In this document: positions 21,236 through 31,136 of the stretch, one piece after another
How the letters are laid out: each line of letters starts with the position of its first letter
Numbering within the stretch: position 1 is the stretch's first letter
Source of the DNA: Candidatus Methanodesulfokora washburnensis
Lineage (GTDB): Archaea; Korarchaeota; Korarchaeia; Korarchaeales; Korarchaeaceae
NCBI RefSeq assembly: GCF_003947435.1
Contig: NZ_RCOS01000137.1
Location: 1-64,000, forward strand
Length of the DNA stretch: 64,000 nt
Direction: 5' to 3'
The notes under the pieces: model-generated
What the model was told of the DNA's origin: nothing
Seen by the model: the letters and a program-made list of their open reading frames with translations, nothing else
Databases searched by the model: none
Made by a program: the position numbers and the translations under genes

Positions 21236-22240
21236 ATGGAGGAAAGGGAGATTGCTGTTGCTTTGACACCAACTGAGGTGATATCAAGGTTTGGCAAGCT
21301 TTTTTCAAGAGGTCTTCTCACTATCGTAGACGAGAGAAATAAAATAGTGGAAATAGTGGAGGAATGCAGCGCCAGAGGCCCTGTTGAATGGGATTTAGTC
21401 AACAGACTTAGGGCTGGAGGAGCTGTTTATGCCGGATGGACGGAGGGAAGCACGCTTTTTCTTCGTGCGCATATTGGAAGATATGAGGTAAAGTTCGGCC
21501 CCGCCGATGCTGAGAGAGGCGGTCAGGCCCTAGAAGAAGTTGAAATAAAGGAAAATGAAGTTTATACAACTTGGGTTGGCATAGCAGGAGCTGGTTTAGG
21601 AATAGCAGCATGCTTACCTCAAGCTTCTGGTGTCATAAGGGCTGAATATCCGTCAAAAGATGATCTGGAGAAGGTTGGCGGAGCTTTCGTAAATAGAGTG
21701 AGGATAGTTACGCCCAAGTACAGGAAGCTTATAGTAGGGATAGATAACACAGATACAAAGGAGAAAGGAGCGACATGGTCATCCTTCCTGAAATCGGGAA
21801 TAGAACTTAGCTCTAGGAAGGGAGTAAAGCTGATCATACACAGAATTTTCCAGTGCTTCCCCGGCATTGAATGGAAAACAACAAATAATGTTGCATCATG
21901 CTTAGTCTTTGCTATTCCCAGCAATATTGAGACTAAAACAGTTCTAAGAGAGCTGGAGGATATCATGAGGAATTACTGCTACTCCGATGGAGCTTGCATG
22001 GTCGCATATGAGGGCATTGAGGTTCCAGATGAGCTGAAAAACTTCGGAAAAAGGGTAAAAGGGGAAGTTGTAACTCAGGCTGAGGCTTTGGACCTTGCAG
22101 AGAAGTTTCATTTAGAGGTAATGCCAATTACAGGAGATAAAGGAATTGTGGGGGCTCTAGCAGCAGTATCGCTCTATGATATCGGGACTGAATACGCAGC
22201 GTTTAAGGATGATCCTGCAATTCTAAAGGTGAAAATATGA
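21236..22240 (+). CDS. Methanogenesis marker protein 11-like paralog
   Basis: Shares GIDNTDTKEKGATWSSFLKSG, ITGDKGIVGALAA and IPDEL/VPDEL blocks with 15143..16087; diverged N-terminus. Confidence 0.75.
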   Translation: MEEREIAVALTPTEVISRFGKLFSRGLLTIVDERNKIVEIVEECSARGPVEWDLVNRLRAGGAVYAGWTEGSTLFLRAHIGRYEVKFGPADAERGGQALEEVEIKENEVYTTWVGIAGAGLGIAACLPQASGVIRAEYPSKDDLEKVGGAFVNRVRIVTPKYRKLIVGIDNTDTKEKGATWSSFLKSGIELSSRKGVKLIIHRIFQCFPGIEWKTTNNVASCLVFAIPSNIETKTVLRELEDIMRNYCYSDGACMVAYEGIEVPDELKNFGKRVKGEVVTQAEALDLAEKFHLEVMPITGDKGIVGALAAVSLYDIGTEYAAFKDDPAILKVKI

Positions 22241-22989
22241 GAGGCACATTGTATCTTCATGAAAACATTAGAAATAAGATAATAAGAAGGAGAAGGATTG
22301 CCATAGGCCTTTATAGATTTGATCCCACCAGCGAAGAGAGGATACTTAAGGCTGTTGAGCTTGCAGAGGACTTTGCTGATGTTCTAGTGGTGGACAAAGG
22401 AGAAAAGACGGAAGAGGAACTTTTAGAAGTGCTTAAGAGAGGAGATGCATATGCTGCTGTTAGAGGAACTGCGAGGGCCTCTAAGTTTCTTGAAATCCTT
22501 AGGAGAGAGTATGATGTCTGCAGGATTGCAGTACTAGAGACAGTGGATAGAAAGCTCTTTCTTCTCTCTCCAGTAGGAGTTGACGAGGGCAGAGGTGTGA
22601 AAGAGAAGTTGAAACTTATAGAATATTCTAAGCAGTTAGCTGAAAGACTTGGAATGCCTAAGGATGTTGCTGTTCTTGCTGGAGGAAGGTATGGGGACAT
22701 TGGAAGGGATGAGAATGTAGATAGATCGTTGGCAACAGCGGAGCTTGTGGCAAAAATCTCAGGAGGAGAAAACTATGAGATAAAATTGGAAGATGCTGTT
22801 GACAGGGGGATAGTCATAGCACCAGATGGTATCTCTGGAAACTTAATATTTAGATCTCTATGCTATCTAGGAGGTGGAAAGGAGTACGGAGCGGTATTCT
22901 TCGGAACTCCCTACAGAATAGTGGATACAAGCAGAAGCCAGAGCTCAGAGGGCTTCGCGAGAGCTATTGCCCTTGCAACAATAATATAA
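22237..22989 (+). CDS. mtxX: MtxX-like protein / methanogenesis marker protein 4
   Basis: LSPVGVDEGRGVKEKLKLIEYS, LAGGRYGDIGRDENVDRSLATAE, APDGISGNLIFRSLCYLGGG. Confidence 0.82.
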   Translation: MRGTLYLHENIRNKIIRRRRIAIGLYRFDPTSEERILKAVELAEDFADVLVVDKGEKTEEELLEVLKRGDAYAAVRGTARASKFLEILRREYDVCRIAVLETVDRKLFLLSPVGVDEGRGVKEKLKLIEYSKQLAERLGMPKDVAVLAGGRYGDIGRDENVDRSLATAELVAKISGGENYEIKLEDAVDRGIVIAPDGISGNLIFRSLCYLGGGKEYGAVFFGTPYRIVDTSRSQSSEGFARAIALATII

Positions 22990-23044
22990 AAGGGGAAGAT
23001 AAAGATTATAAGTAACCCTCGTGTTCTTTTAAGGGGGATCTCAT

Positions 23045-23608
23045 ATGACGAGTTCCCTCGCTTTTGCCGCGCTTGGTTTACTTGGTCTAGATACAGGGCT
23101 GGCCATATTGTTCCTTCAGAATTTCGGAATAATAAAACCGAAGGAAGGGGCAGATTTAGCAAAAGGACAGGCAGCTTGGTTTCTATGGGTCGCAGGAGTA
23201 GCTGAGCTTTTTGCAAGCTATTACTTTTATGTAGCGGGAGATGCACTAGATGCCATGATATTCGGTGCCTATGGTCTCTTCTGGATGGGTTTATTTGCAC
23301 TCACATACTGGAGCGGAGATGCTAGGGTTCTCGGTCCGGTGGGAATAGCTTATGCAATCTTTACCTTACCCTTAATACCTGTCACAGCAATGATCAGCTT
23401 AACAGTATGCGGAATAATAGTTATGTTGCTCCTCATATTCCTTGCGCTCATTCCTGCGACATGGGGTAAAGCTAATGCCAAGGTTCTCGGGATCCTGCAA
23501 TTAGTATGTTTCGTCATAACTTCAATCGCTATAATAGGGTTGATATTCGCTTCAATGAGCGGAACTCCCCTAGAGGGAATAGGCAAAGCTCTTCTGTTCA
23601 TGCATTGA
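23045..23608 (+). CDS. Small multi-TM transporter, GPR1/FUN34/YaaH (AceTr) or AmiS/UreI-like
   Basis: About six TM segments; AAWFLWVAGVAELFASYYFYVAGDALDAMIFGAYGLFWMG resembles the AceTr family; exact family uncertain. Confidence 0.55.
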   Translation: MTSSLAFAALGLLGLDTGLAILFLQNFGIIKPKEGADLAKGQAAWFLWVAGVAELFASYYFYVAGDALDAMIFGAYGLFWMGLFALTYWSGDARVLGPVGIAYAIFTLPLIPVTAMISLTVCGIIVMLLLIFLALIPATWGKANAKVLGILQLVCFVITSIAIIGLIFASMSGTPLEGIGKALLFMH

Positions 23609-23676
23609 CCCTTCCTAACCTTTTCTTTTTTTGAGAAAATTTAATAAGATGGGAAAGCTTACCTGAGAGGGGGACA

Positions 23677-24393
23677 TTGAAGAGCATTACCCAGTGTTTT
23701 AACATGATCTTGATACTTGGTGGAGGAAGATACGGGACTATTGCCCTCAGAAAGTTGAGCGGAAGATCTGAGAGAGTCATAGTGGTGGACGCGGATCCCA
23801 TGTGCGAAGCAAGCAAGTATGTTGAGAGGGTAACCCTGAACTACGAAATCCCACAGAAAAGCAGTCTTCTTGTGCTGGGGGATGGAATTTCCTTCCTCAT
23901 TTATGTATTGGAGAGGAAAGTTATACCAGATTTTGTGATCTTCACAGTTCCCAGAAATGTTGTGGCTTCGTTTCTCGCATCTCAAATAAATACCTTGGGC
24001 AGGAGAGTTGAGTTTGATGTACCTTCAATGCTAGCAGCTGCTGAGCGAATCCCAGATAGATATCTGGTTGCAAAGGACATGAGGTATGCTGTTATTGTGG
24101 CAAGCTACGCTAAAAATCACATATGCATGAATGGATGTATGCAACCAGACGTGTGTCCGATATCTGGGGAAAAACATGAAAGAACAATGGTAGAGATACT
24201 TAGAGATGCAGTTAAAGGAGATTACGTCAGGATATTTGAGAGCAAATTGCTTGACAAAGGCGTTGGAGGAGTTAGCGGTGCAGAACTTTTCGAATTTTAC
24301 AGAAATATCAAAAATATAGAACACGGTACTCATCTTGCTGTTGGCACTGCATGTAAATGCCATGGTATAGTCAATTTTATGAAGGTTATCTGA
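23677..24393 (+). CDS. Conserved Rossmann-like protein with C-terminal Cys cluster, function unknown
   Basis: ILILGGGRYGTIALRKL nucleotide-binding-like N-terminus; CMNGCMQPDVCPISGEKHERTM and CKCHG at the C-terminus. Confidence 0.6.
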   Translation: MKSITQCFNMILILGGGRYGTIALRKLSGRSERVIVVDADPMCEASKYVERVTLNYEIPQKSSLLVLGDGISFLIYVLERKVIPDFVIFTVPRNVVASFLASQINTLGRRVEFDVPSMLAAAERIPDRYLVAKDMRYAVIVASYAKNHICMNGCMQPDVCPISGEKHERTMVEILRDAVKGDYVRIFESKLLDKGVGGVSGAELFEFYRNIKNIEHGTHLAVGTACKCHGIVNFMKVI

Positions 24394-24414
24394 TTTAAAA
24401 TAAGCAGAGTAGTT

Positions 24415-24453
24415 TCTGATTATATTAGCATATAGTTTATAAATATAATCAGA
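24415..24453. repeat. 12-bp perfect inverted repeat downstream of the Rossmann-like CDS
   Basis: TCTGATTATATT-agcatatagtttata-AATATAATCAGA, ~22 bp after a stop codon. Confidence 0.6.
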
Positions 24454-24672
24454 TATCTAAAAGATCTTATTATATTTCCCTTAGTTTAAACCTATAGCTT
24501 ACTTTACTATTTCTACCTTAGCAAACAAAAGTAGATCGCAAACAGATATCCCCAGAAAAGCTTTCTAAAATACATTTACACCCACCAACAGCAATTTTAT
24601 GGGTATATTGAACACTATAATAATCAAGTCAAGCTCGGAAAACTTTATAGAAAAAGTGCTCCTAGATGTGCC

Positions 24673-25749
24673 ATGCCTTCACTCCTAGAGGAAATCTCTT
24701 ACATGAAGGAGAATAAGGCTTTGATTGTAAAATTGGCTGTTGATCACTTCTTTCTCTCAACAATGCCCTACCAGCCTACCTCAGCAAGGACTATTATATT
24801 CAAACAAGTTCCTAAGGATTTCCAGGAGATCAATCTCCGGGAGTTTTATGGTAGAATCAGGAGCGAACTTGATGCTGCCAACTCCATAGTCTTTTTAACA
24901 GCCGCAAATGTTGAAAATTATATTTATAGTAAAATTGATGAACCCGAGATTCACATCCTTATAACTATGGGATTGAGACCCCCCACTTGTCCGGGAGTTA
25001 AGGAGCTCTTCAGACCTCTGAGTTCAACCATAAATATTGCTGTTATTGTTGATAGGGGTCTTACAAAAAGTGCGATTATAGATCTTATAAGAGTTGTGGC
25101 CGAGGCTAAGACCCTAGCTGCTGTTGAGCTTCTCCTGAGGTGTGATTACAGATCCTCTGGCACTGTAACCGATGCAATAGCTGTTGGAAGGCCGCTTAGT
25201 CTAGATGAAAGCGTCCTCTTTGCAGGAATGTCAACCGATATCGGCAATAAAGTGGCTTACTCTATTTACAGCTCCATTGTGAAGGAGGGTTTAAGAAGGT
25301 TGAGTTTGGATGATTTTATAATCAATACACTGGGGATTCAGCTAGAGGAATTATTAAAGATAATTGCCAAAAGTTATAATGCCATCTTTAATTTAAATAT
25401 AGATGAGAAAATCCTCATAGAAAATGCAACTAGAATAATAAATTATCTATTTAAAGATAGAAATATAATAAACTTTTTAATAACTGCTAGAGAGCTGGAT
25501 CTGCGCACGGCAATAGGTTCCATACCTACCTACGGTAACGTCCGCACAAGCCCCGCTGAGGAGTATCTATCCATCGGGCTTGCAGCGTATTCCGTTGGTC
25601 TTAAGAGCATTCCAATAATCTCTCAGCTGAGAAAAATTGAGGAACTTGGCATCATTAGGATAAACTCCCCCCAATTTGAGAAGGAAGCTGCGCTTGGCAT
25701 TATAGGATCCGCTTTATTGCTACTGCATGAAGCCCTTTCAGGCAAATGA
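24673..25749 (+). CDS. cbiS: CbiZ-type adenosylcobinamide amidohydrolase fused to a CobZ/PgpA-like domain (CbiS-like)
   Basis: CDYRSSGTVTDAIAVG CbiZ-like motif; helical C-terminus; first gene of the corrinoid salvage cluster. Confidence 0.7.
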   Translation: MPSLLEEISYMKENKALIVKLAVDHFFLSTMPYQPTSARTIIFKQVPKDFQEINLREFYGRIRSELDAANSIVFLTAANVENYIYSKIDEPEIHILITMGLRPPTCPGVKELFRPLSSTINIAVIVDRGLTKSAIIDLIRVVAEAKTLAAVELLLRCDYRSSGTVTDAIAVGRPLSLDESVLFAGMSTDIGNKVAYSIYSSIVKEGLRRLSLDDFIINTLGIQLEELLKIIAKSYNAIFNLNIDEKILIENATRIINYLFKDRNIINFLITARELDLRTAIGSIPTYGNVRTSPAEEYLSIGLAAYSVGLKSIPIISQLRKIEELGIIRINSPQFEKEAALGIIGSALLLLHEALSGK

Positions 25750-25758
25750 GGTGGGATT

Positions 25759-26817
25759 ATGGAATCAAGATACCATGGTGGAAGAGCTCCTGACAACTGT
25801 CTGGATTTCAGCAGTCCGATGAACCCATTAGGTCCTCCAGAGGCGCTGGTAAATGCAATAAATGACGTGATAAAGGACAGAATCTATACAAGATATCCGG
25901 ATTATGAGTATAAAAAACTAAGAGAATGTATAGCGGATTTCTATGATTTAAGAGCTGAGATGCTTATACCACTCAATGGAGCTGCGGAGGCACTGCAACT
26001 GATCCTGCCGATATTAAGACCAAAGGCTTTGGTGGCAATAGAGCCAACTTTTGGGGATCACAAGCTTCAAGCCGAGGCACTTGGATTGCCCTTGATCAGC
26101 ATAAGCTATAAAAGACTCTCTTCAAGCTTTGCATTAGATATAATCTCCTATAGCTCTAAAATTCGTGAATTTGAAGACAAAATTCTGCTCTACATGTCGA
26201 ACCCCAATAACCCCACCGGTTGTCTAGCTAATAAAAAGCAGATTGAGGAGCTACTTGAATGCCTGCCATCTAATTCTTATGTAATCCTAGATGAGGCTTT
26301 TATGGACTTTACTGGAAATTCTGAGAGCTTCCTTTGGAATTGTCCGGATAATGTGATTGTTCTCAGGAGCTTAACAAAGATACTGGCGATACCAGGCATG
26401 CGCATTGGATTCATTTATACAAATAATGTTGAGATTTTGGATCTTATAAACAAATTCAGACAAGCTTGGAACGTCAACGCTGTGATAGCTGAGTCCCTCT
26501 CAAAGCTGGACAAAAAAGCTCTGAGAGATTATATAGACCATTCTATTGAGATAGTGAACACCGAGAGAAATTTTTTGGTCAAAGAGCTCAGAAAATGCGA
26601 CCTCAAGGTTTATGAGTCTCAAGCGCCATTTCTTCTGATTGAACATTCCGTAAAGCATCCCGAGATTATGAAAAAACTGATTAGTTTGGGAATCTATGTT
26701 AGAGATGCCTCCACCTTCCCCTATCTGACAGAACATCACAGCAGAGTATCTGTTAGACTCAGAAGTGAGAATGCAAGACTTGTAGAGGCATTCAAGAAGC
26801 TTCTTAAGGGATCTTAA
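25759..26817 (+). CDS. cobD: Aminotransferase class I/II, threonine-phosphate decarboxylase-like (CobD)
   Basis: YHGGRAPDNCLDFSSPMNPLGPPEAL, MSNPNNPTGC, LDEAFMDF, RSLTKILAIPGMRIGF; adjacent to cbiB. Confidence 0.85.
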   Translation: MESRYHGGRAPDNCLDFSSPMNPLGPPEALVNAINDVIKDRIYTRYPDYEYKKLRECIADFYDLRAEMLIPLNGAAEALQLILPILRPKALVAIEPTFGDHKLQAEALGLPLISISYKRLSSSFALDIISYSSKIREFEDKILLYMSNPNNPTGCLANKKQIEELLECLPSNSYVILDEAFMDFTGNSESFLWNCPDNVIVLRSLTKILAIPGMRIGFIYTNNVEILDLINKFRQAWNVNAVIAESLSKLDKKALRDYIDHSIEIVNTERNFLVKELRKCDLKVYESQAPFLLIEHSVKHPEIMKKLISLGIYVRDASTFPYLTEHHSRVSVRLRSENARLVEAFKKLLKGS

Positions 26818-27761
26818 TGGAGAAGATCTTGCTTTTTGATTCCCGATTGTTAAGCATCTCTCTGCTGCTCACCATAATATTGGATTGGATATATCCAGAG
26901 CATAAAGGGATTATGCTGAAAATACACCCTGTTCATACCTCCTATTACCTGTCGTTGAATTTAGCTAAACCTTACTCCAGCAGATGGAGAGGGGTAGCTG
27001 TCTGGCTCTTTGTAGTAACAGTTCATATTGTCCCTGCCCTATTTCTAATGACAATTTCCTACAAATTATCTCCAATATTATATATTATCATATCTGTTGT
27101 TATACTCAAGTTTTCCATATCTCTAAGGTTGCTTCTTGATATATGTCATCAAGTGCTGGAGAATGTGAAACATGGCGATTTAGATGGTGCAAGGAAATAT
27201 GCCCAGCTGATCGTGAGAAGGGATGTCTACAAGCTGGATGAGGGCAGGATTATCTCAGCTACTCTTGAGAGCCTAGCTGAAAGCTCAGTGGATGGATTTA
27301 TCTCCCCTCTGACATACTACTCTTTCTTGGGACCTATTGGTTCCCTTTTACAAAGAATAGCCAACACATTGGATGGTTCTATTGGGTTTAAGACACCAGA
27401 ATTTTCGAAAGTAGGCTGGTTCTCAGCTAAAGCAGATAGCTTGCTGAACTACATTCCTGCACGTATAGCAGCCCTCTTAATGGTCATATTAGCACCGACA
27501 GTTGGTGGCAGCATAAAGGAATCCTTCAGAGTGTGGAGAAAGTGGCACAATGCCACTGAAAGCATAAATGCTGGGCACCCTATGGCTGCAATCGCGGGGG
27601 TTTTACGCATCAGACTGGAAAAGGTAGGACATTACATCATCAATATGGAATCCAGACTGCCGACATCTGAGGATTTAGCCAAAGGGATAAGATTCATGAT
27701 CACAGTTAATTTTACATATATTATGCTAATTATACTGCCTATATTGTTAATTTGTCTTTGA
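26817..27761 (+). CDS. cbiB: Adenosylcobinamide-phosphate synthase (CbiB)
   Basis: HPVHTSYY-like region, ARKYAQLIVRRDVYKLDEGRIISATLESLAESSVDGFISPLTYYSFLGPIGS, NAGHPMAAIAGVL. Confidence 0.88.
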   Translation: MEKILLFDSRLLSISLLLTIILDWIYPEHKGIMLKIHPVHTSYYLSLNLAKPYSSRWRGVAVWLFVVTVHIVPALFLMTISYKLSPILYIIISVVILKFSISLRLLLDICHQVLENVKHGDLDGARKYAQLIVRRDVYKLDEGRIISATLESLAESSVDGFISPLTYYSFLGPIGSLLQRIANTLDGSIGFKTPEFSKVGWFSAKADSLLNYIPARIAALLMVILAPTVGGSIKESFRVWRKWHNATESINAGHPMAAIAGVLRIRLEKVGHYIINMESRLPTSEDLAKGIRFMITVNFTYIMLIILPILLICL

Positions 27762-27839
27762 GCAAAAGAAGGATCCTACTACTTGTATTCAGCTTAAGCT
27801 GTTTAAGAGTTCACCTTCAGATGAAAAGCGGGTCGCTTA

Positions 27840-28325
27840 TTATTTACTCCTTGGTAAATTTTGTGCCTCCCTTAGGGCACGCGTATACATCTTAGAGGAT
27901 ACACCGGCTATTAAAGCTCCTATGGCATCGTTGGAGAACGGTCCGAGTTTCTTTAGGATCCCAGGTTTGTTTTGGTCGAATCTAACATATTCGAATACAG
28001 CTCTAGTTCCTCCTATATAATTAGCAATAGCTATGCCAAGAGCCTCATCAGCCACAGGTCCAGGTCGACCCAGAAGCATCTCCTTTGAGAGACCAGGAAC
28101 AATTCCAGCTTTAGCATCTTCCTCCAAGCGGAGGCAGGCAAATATAAGACATGAAACATTTACATCAGACATTGTATCGAGAAACTCATCCTTTAAGATT
28201 TCCACAGCCTTATCCTTAGTTTCAACACCTGGATGAGGAACGAAAAGCTCTAAAGCTGTATTTATTAGATCTTCTAAGGTGATACCCTTTTCCTCTAAGT
28301 ATTTTAGCAGGGGGGGTTCTCTCAT
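27840..28325 (-). CDS. PgpA/CobZ-like phosphatase family protein
   Basis: LLGRPGPVADEALGIAIANYIGGTRAVFEYVRFDQNKPGILKKLGPFSNDAIGALIAG. Confidence 0.7.
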   Translation of the reverse strand: MREPPLLKYLEEKGITLEDLINTALELFVPHPGVETKDKAVEILKDEFLDTMSDVNVSCLIFACLRLEEDAKAGIVPGLSKEMLLGRPGPVADEALGIAIANYIGGTRAVFEYVRFDQNKPGILKKLGPFSNDAIGALIAGVSSKMYTRALREAQNLPRSK

Positions 28326-28598
28326 CCTCTGGCCACCAGCAAAGCTGTAGTACCTTTAAAAAGGCATATTTAGAAAAATTAAATGCAGATCACCTGTTTA
28401 TAAGAGATCAGACCCATAGTGATTGCGCACATATGTAATAGCGACTCCAATACCAATTGATGGTCCCACCCAATGAGAGCTATTTAGACATTTTTATATG
28501 TTAAGTAAAAAAAGAGGTAGTTTTGAGATTGATATTGCAGTTAAAAGAGACTTAAGAGGGACAGTGCTCTACAGGAGGCGCAACCTTTATATTTATCT

Positions 28599-28643
28599 CA
28601 CCCTTTAGTACTTGATGTCTGGATAATCCAGACATAAAGGGTG
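28599..28643 (+). promoter_or_regulatory. Nested perfect inverted repeat over promoter/start of btuF
   Basis: CACCCTTTA-GTACTTGA-TGTCTGGAT-A-ATCCAGACA-TAAAGGGTG: outer and inner 9-bp arms both perfect; TATA-like CTTTATATTTA just upstream. Confidence 0.8.
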
Positions 28644-30107
28644 AAAAAAATGATCAGGAGGTTGGAGAAGATCACAAACAAGAAGGGCTATTTGTGGCTT
28701 GTAATGCTCTTGCTACTGCTTTTGCCAGTAGTTAGCCCTGTAAATTCTCAGACCACAATCAAAGATGATTTAGGGAGAACAGTAGTAATAACTAAGTCGG
28801 AGAGGATAGTATCAATAGGGCCATCCTGCACCGAGATTCTTTATGCGCTTGGTCTGGGGGATAGAATAGTTGGAGTCGATGTATACTCGGATTATCCGCC
28901 TGAGGCCCGATCCAAGCAGAAGATCAGCAATTGGTGGTCTCCTAATCCAGAGGAGGTCTTAGCTTTGTCTCCAGATATTGTTTTCTACTCTGTTGGCTCC
29001 AGTATAACTGTTGAGAACCTTGAAAAAGCCGGATTAACTGTTGTAGCATTACGTCCATTATCCATAGAAGATATTTTCAAAGATATTAAGCTCATTGGTG
29101 AGATAACAGGGAAATCGAAGGAAGCAGAGGATCTTGTCTCCTCCCTTCGAGCAAGAATAAATGCTGTAGAGGATAAGTTATCCTCTATCACGAAAAAACC
29201 AAAGGTTTACATGGAGTTCTGGTATCCTCCTCCTTGGACTTTCGGCTCAGGTTCGTGGTGCAACCAAATTATCAAGATGGCTGGAGGCGTAAATGTTTTT
29301 GGTGATGTGGCCTCACCAGGTGCTAAAACAACAGATGAAGAAGTAATAGCGAGGAATCCAGATGTTATAATCCTTCTTTATGGTATAATGTACAAAGCCT
29401 CAGCAGACGATGTAAAAAAGAGGCCTGGATGGAACATGATATCGGCAGTAGCAAATAATGCAATATATCAGCTAGACGAAAATCTATTTGTGAGGCCCGG
29501 CCCTCGCTTAGTGGACGGGCTTGAAATCCTAGCTAAAGTATTACATCCTGAGGCATTTGGAGTGAATAGTACATTCGCATTTTCACTGGATACATCAGCA
29601 TTAAGGCAGGGAGTTCAGTCCTTTAACATATCAGATGGTATACAGACCGAGATAACAGTCATGAAAGCGTTGAGTAACAGCTCTTTGATCGTCACACTTC
29701 CTGTATCTGGACCAAGTCCACCGGAAGGTGTTAAGCAGATCAGGTACCTATCTATAAGCTCAAGCGCTCCTGAAGGTTTAACCATGATCCTTAGAGTTTA
29801 CTATCCTCGAGAGGAAATTCAAAGGCTGGCTATTGCTGAGGATTCATTAAAGATCTACAAGTGGGATCAAAAAGAGAATAGATGGGTTGCGCTCACTAGC
29901 GCTGTTAACAAGGACGGAAGATATGTTGAAGCCTTAGTGACCGGCGCAGGAAGCTTGATGCTAGCAGGAAAGCCACTGCCGCCGATATGGGAACAACCTA
30001 TCCCACTATGGCTTTTTATCTCCTCTTTGTTGGTCTGTATAGCAGCGTCTGCAGCTATAGGGGCATATTTTGGTTTAAGGAGTGGTAGGAAACATGCCAC
30101 AGGCTAA
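28641..30107 (+). CDS. btuF: Cobalamin/corrinoid ABC transporter substrate-binding protein with C-terminal beta-domain and TM anchor (BtuF-like)
   Basis: DDLGRTVVITKSERIVSIGPSCTEILYALGLGDRIVGVDVYSDYPPEA; followed by FecCD permease and ATPase. Confidence 0.88.
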   Translation: MKKMIRRLEKITNKKGYLWLVMLLLLLLPVVSPVNSQTTIKDDLGRTVVITKSERIVSIGPSCTEILYALGLGDRIVGVDVYSDYPPEARSKQKISNWWSPNPEEVLALSPDIVFYSVGSSITVENLEKAGLTVVALRPLSIEDIFKDIKLIGEITGKSKEAEDLVSSLRARINAVEDKLSSITKKPKVYMEFWYPPPWTFGSGSWCNQIIKMAGGVNVFGDVASPGAKTTDEEVIARNPDVIILLYGIMYKASADDVKKRPGWNMISAVANNAIYQLDENLFVRPGPRLVDGLEILAKVLHPEAFGVNSTFAFSLDTSALRQGVQSFNISDGIQTEITVMKALSNSSLIVTLPVSGPSPPEGVKQIRYLSISSSAPEGLTMILRVYYPREEIQRLAIAEDSLKIYKWDQKENRWVALTSAVNKDGRYVEALVTGAGSLMLAGKPLPPIWEQPIPLWLFISSLLVCIAASAAIGAYFGLRSGRKHATG

Positions 30108-30140
30108 TGAGCCAGATGGATACACTAAGCGGCTTGCTAA

Positions 30141-31136
30141 ATGGACCTTCTTCCTCACAGTCCTATCTTTTTTTTGATTTTTTCGCTCATATTGGCGATA
30201 TCAATAGGCTCAATTCAGATAAGCTTATCTGATGTCTTCTTCACTATTGTGAAGAAGCTTCTGGGTTCTCAGGCAGGAGGAAATCCAGAATCCATAAAAG
30301 AAACCGTAATCATCGAGCTTAGGCTTCCACGTGCACTTTTAGCAGCCTTAGCTGGCCTTGCTTTGTCCGTGGCTGGTACTGTCTTTCAGTGCATCTTTAG
30401 GAACCCGTTGGCTGATCCGTATGTGCTTGGAGTTGCATCGGGCGCAGGATTTGGTGCATCTCTAGTCATATTTCTAGGAATAGATCTTCTGCTCGGTTCT
30501 ATCTACGTGATACCGCTTTTTTCATCAATAATGGCAATACTAACTGTGTTTTTGGTCCACCTTATAGCAGGAGGAGGAACCGAACTTAGACTATTGCTCG
30601 CAGGAATGGCTGTAAGCAGCTTTTTCTCATCATTAATGAGCATTTTATTAGATTTAGCCGGACCGAGAGCACATGGCGTATTTTACTGGATTTTCGGAGG
30701 ATTTCCCCTAATGGGCTGGGAGTATGTAAATGTGGCACTGCTAGCCGTGCCCTTATCGCTGTTGATATTCATCTTTGCCAGGGATTTGAACATATTGTTG
30801 TTGGGTTATGAGCAAGCTAAGCAATTGGGGGTTGAAGTTGAGAGATTGAGAAAGCACATGATGGTAGTTAGCTCTGTTCTGACAGCGGTGATAATATCCA
30901 TATGCGGTATCATAGGTTTTGTGGGGCTTGTAGTTCCCCACATGATGAGGATTATAGTCGGATCAGATCACCGCATATTGCTACCTTCCTCCGCTTTGGC
31001 AGGAGCATCTATCCTAGTGCTCTGCGATACTGTTGCCAGGAATGTCCTCAGGCCCATAGTCATCCCAACAGGAGTGGTAACTGCCCTGCTTGGTGCTCCA
31101 TTCTTTGTATACCTTCTTCACAAGGGTGTTCGTTAA
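30141..31136 (+). CDS. btuC: FecCD-family ABC transporter permease (BtuC-like)
   Basis: ELRLPRALLAALAGLALSVAGTVFQCIFRNPLADPYVLGVASGAGFGAS; GIIGFVGLVVPHMMRIIVGSDHR. Confidence 0.92.
   Translation: MDLLPHSPIFFLIFSLILAISIGSIQISLSDVFFTIVKKLLGSQAGGNPESIKETVIIELRLPRALLAALAGLALSVAGTVFQCIFRNPLADPYVLGVASGAGFGASLVIFLGIDLLLGSIYVIPLFSSIMAILTVFLVHLIAGGGTELRLLLAGMAVSSFFSSLMSILLDLAGPRAHGVFYWIFGGFPLMGWEYVNVALLAVPLSLLIFIFARDLNILLLGYEQAKQLGVEVERLRKHMMVVSSVLTAVIISICGIIGFVGLVVPHMMRIIVGSDHRILLPSSALAGASILVLCDTVARNVLRPIVIPTGVVTALLGAPFFVYLLHKGVR

Noticed and set aside
30902-31135. N-terminal 78-codon extension of the BtuD ORF in the track
   Set aside because: Overlaps btuC in another frame; ATG at 31136 gives the conserved ABC start.
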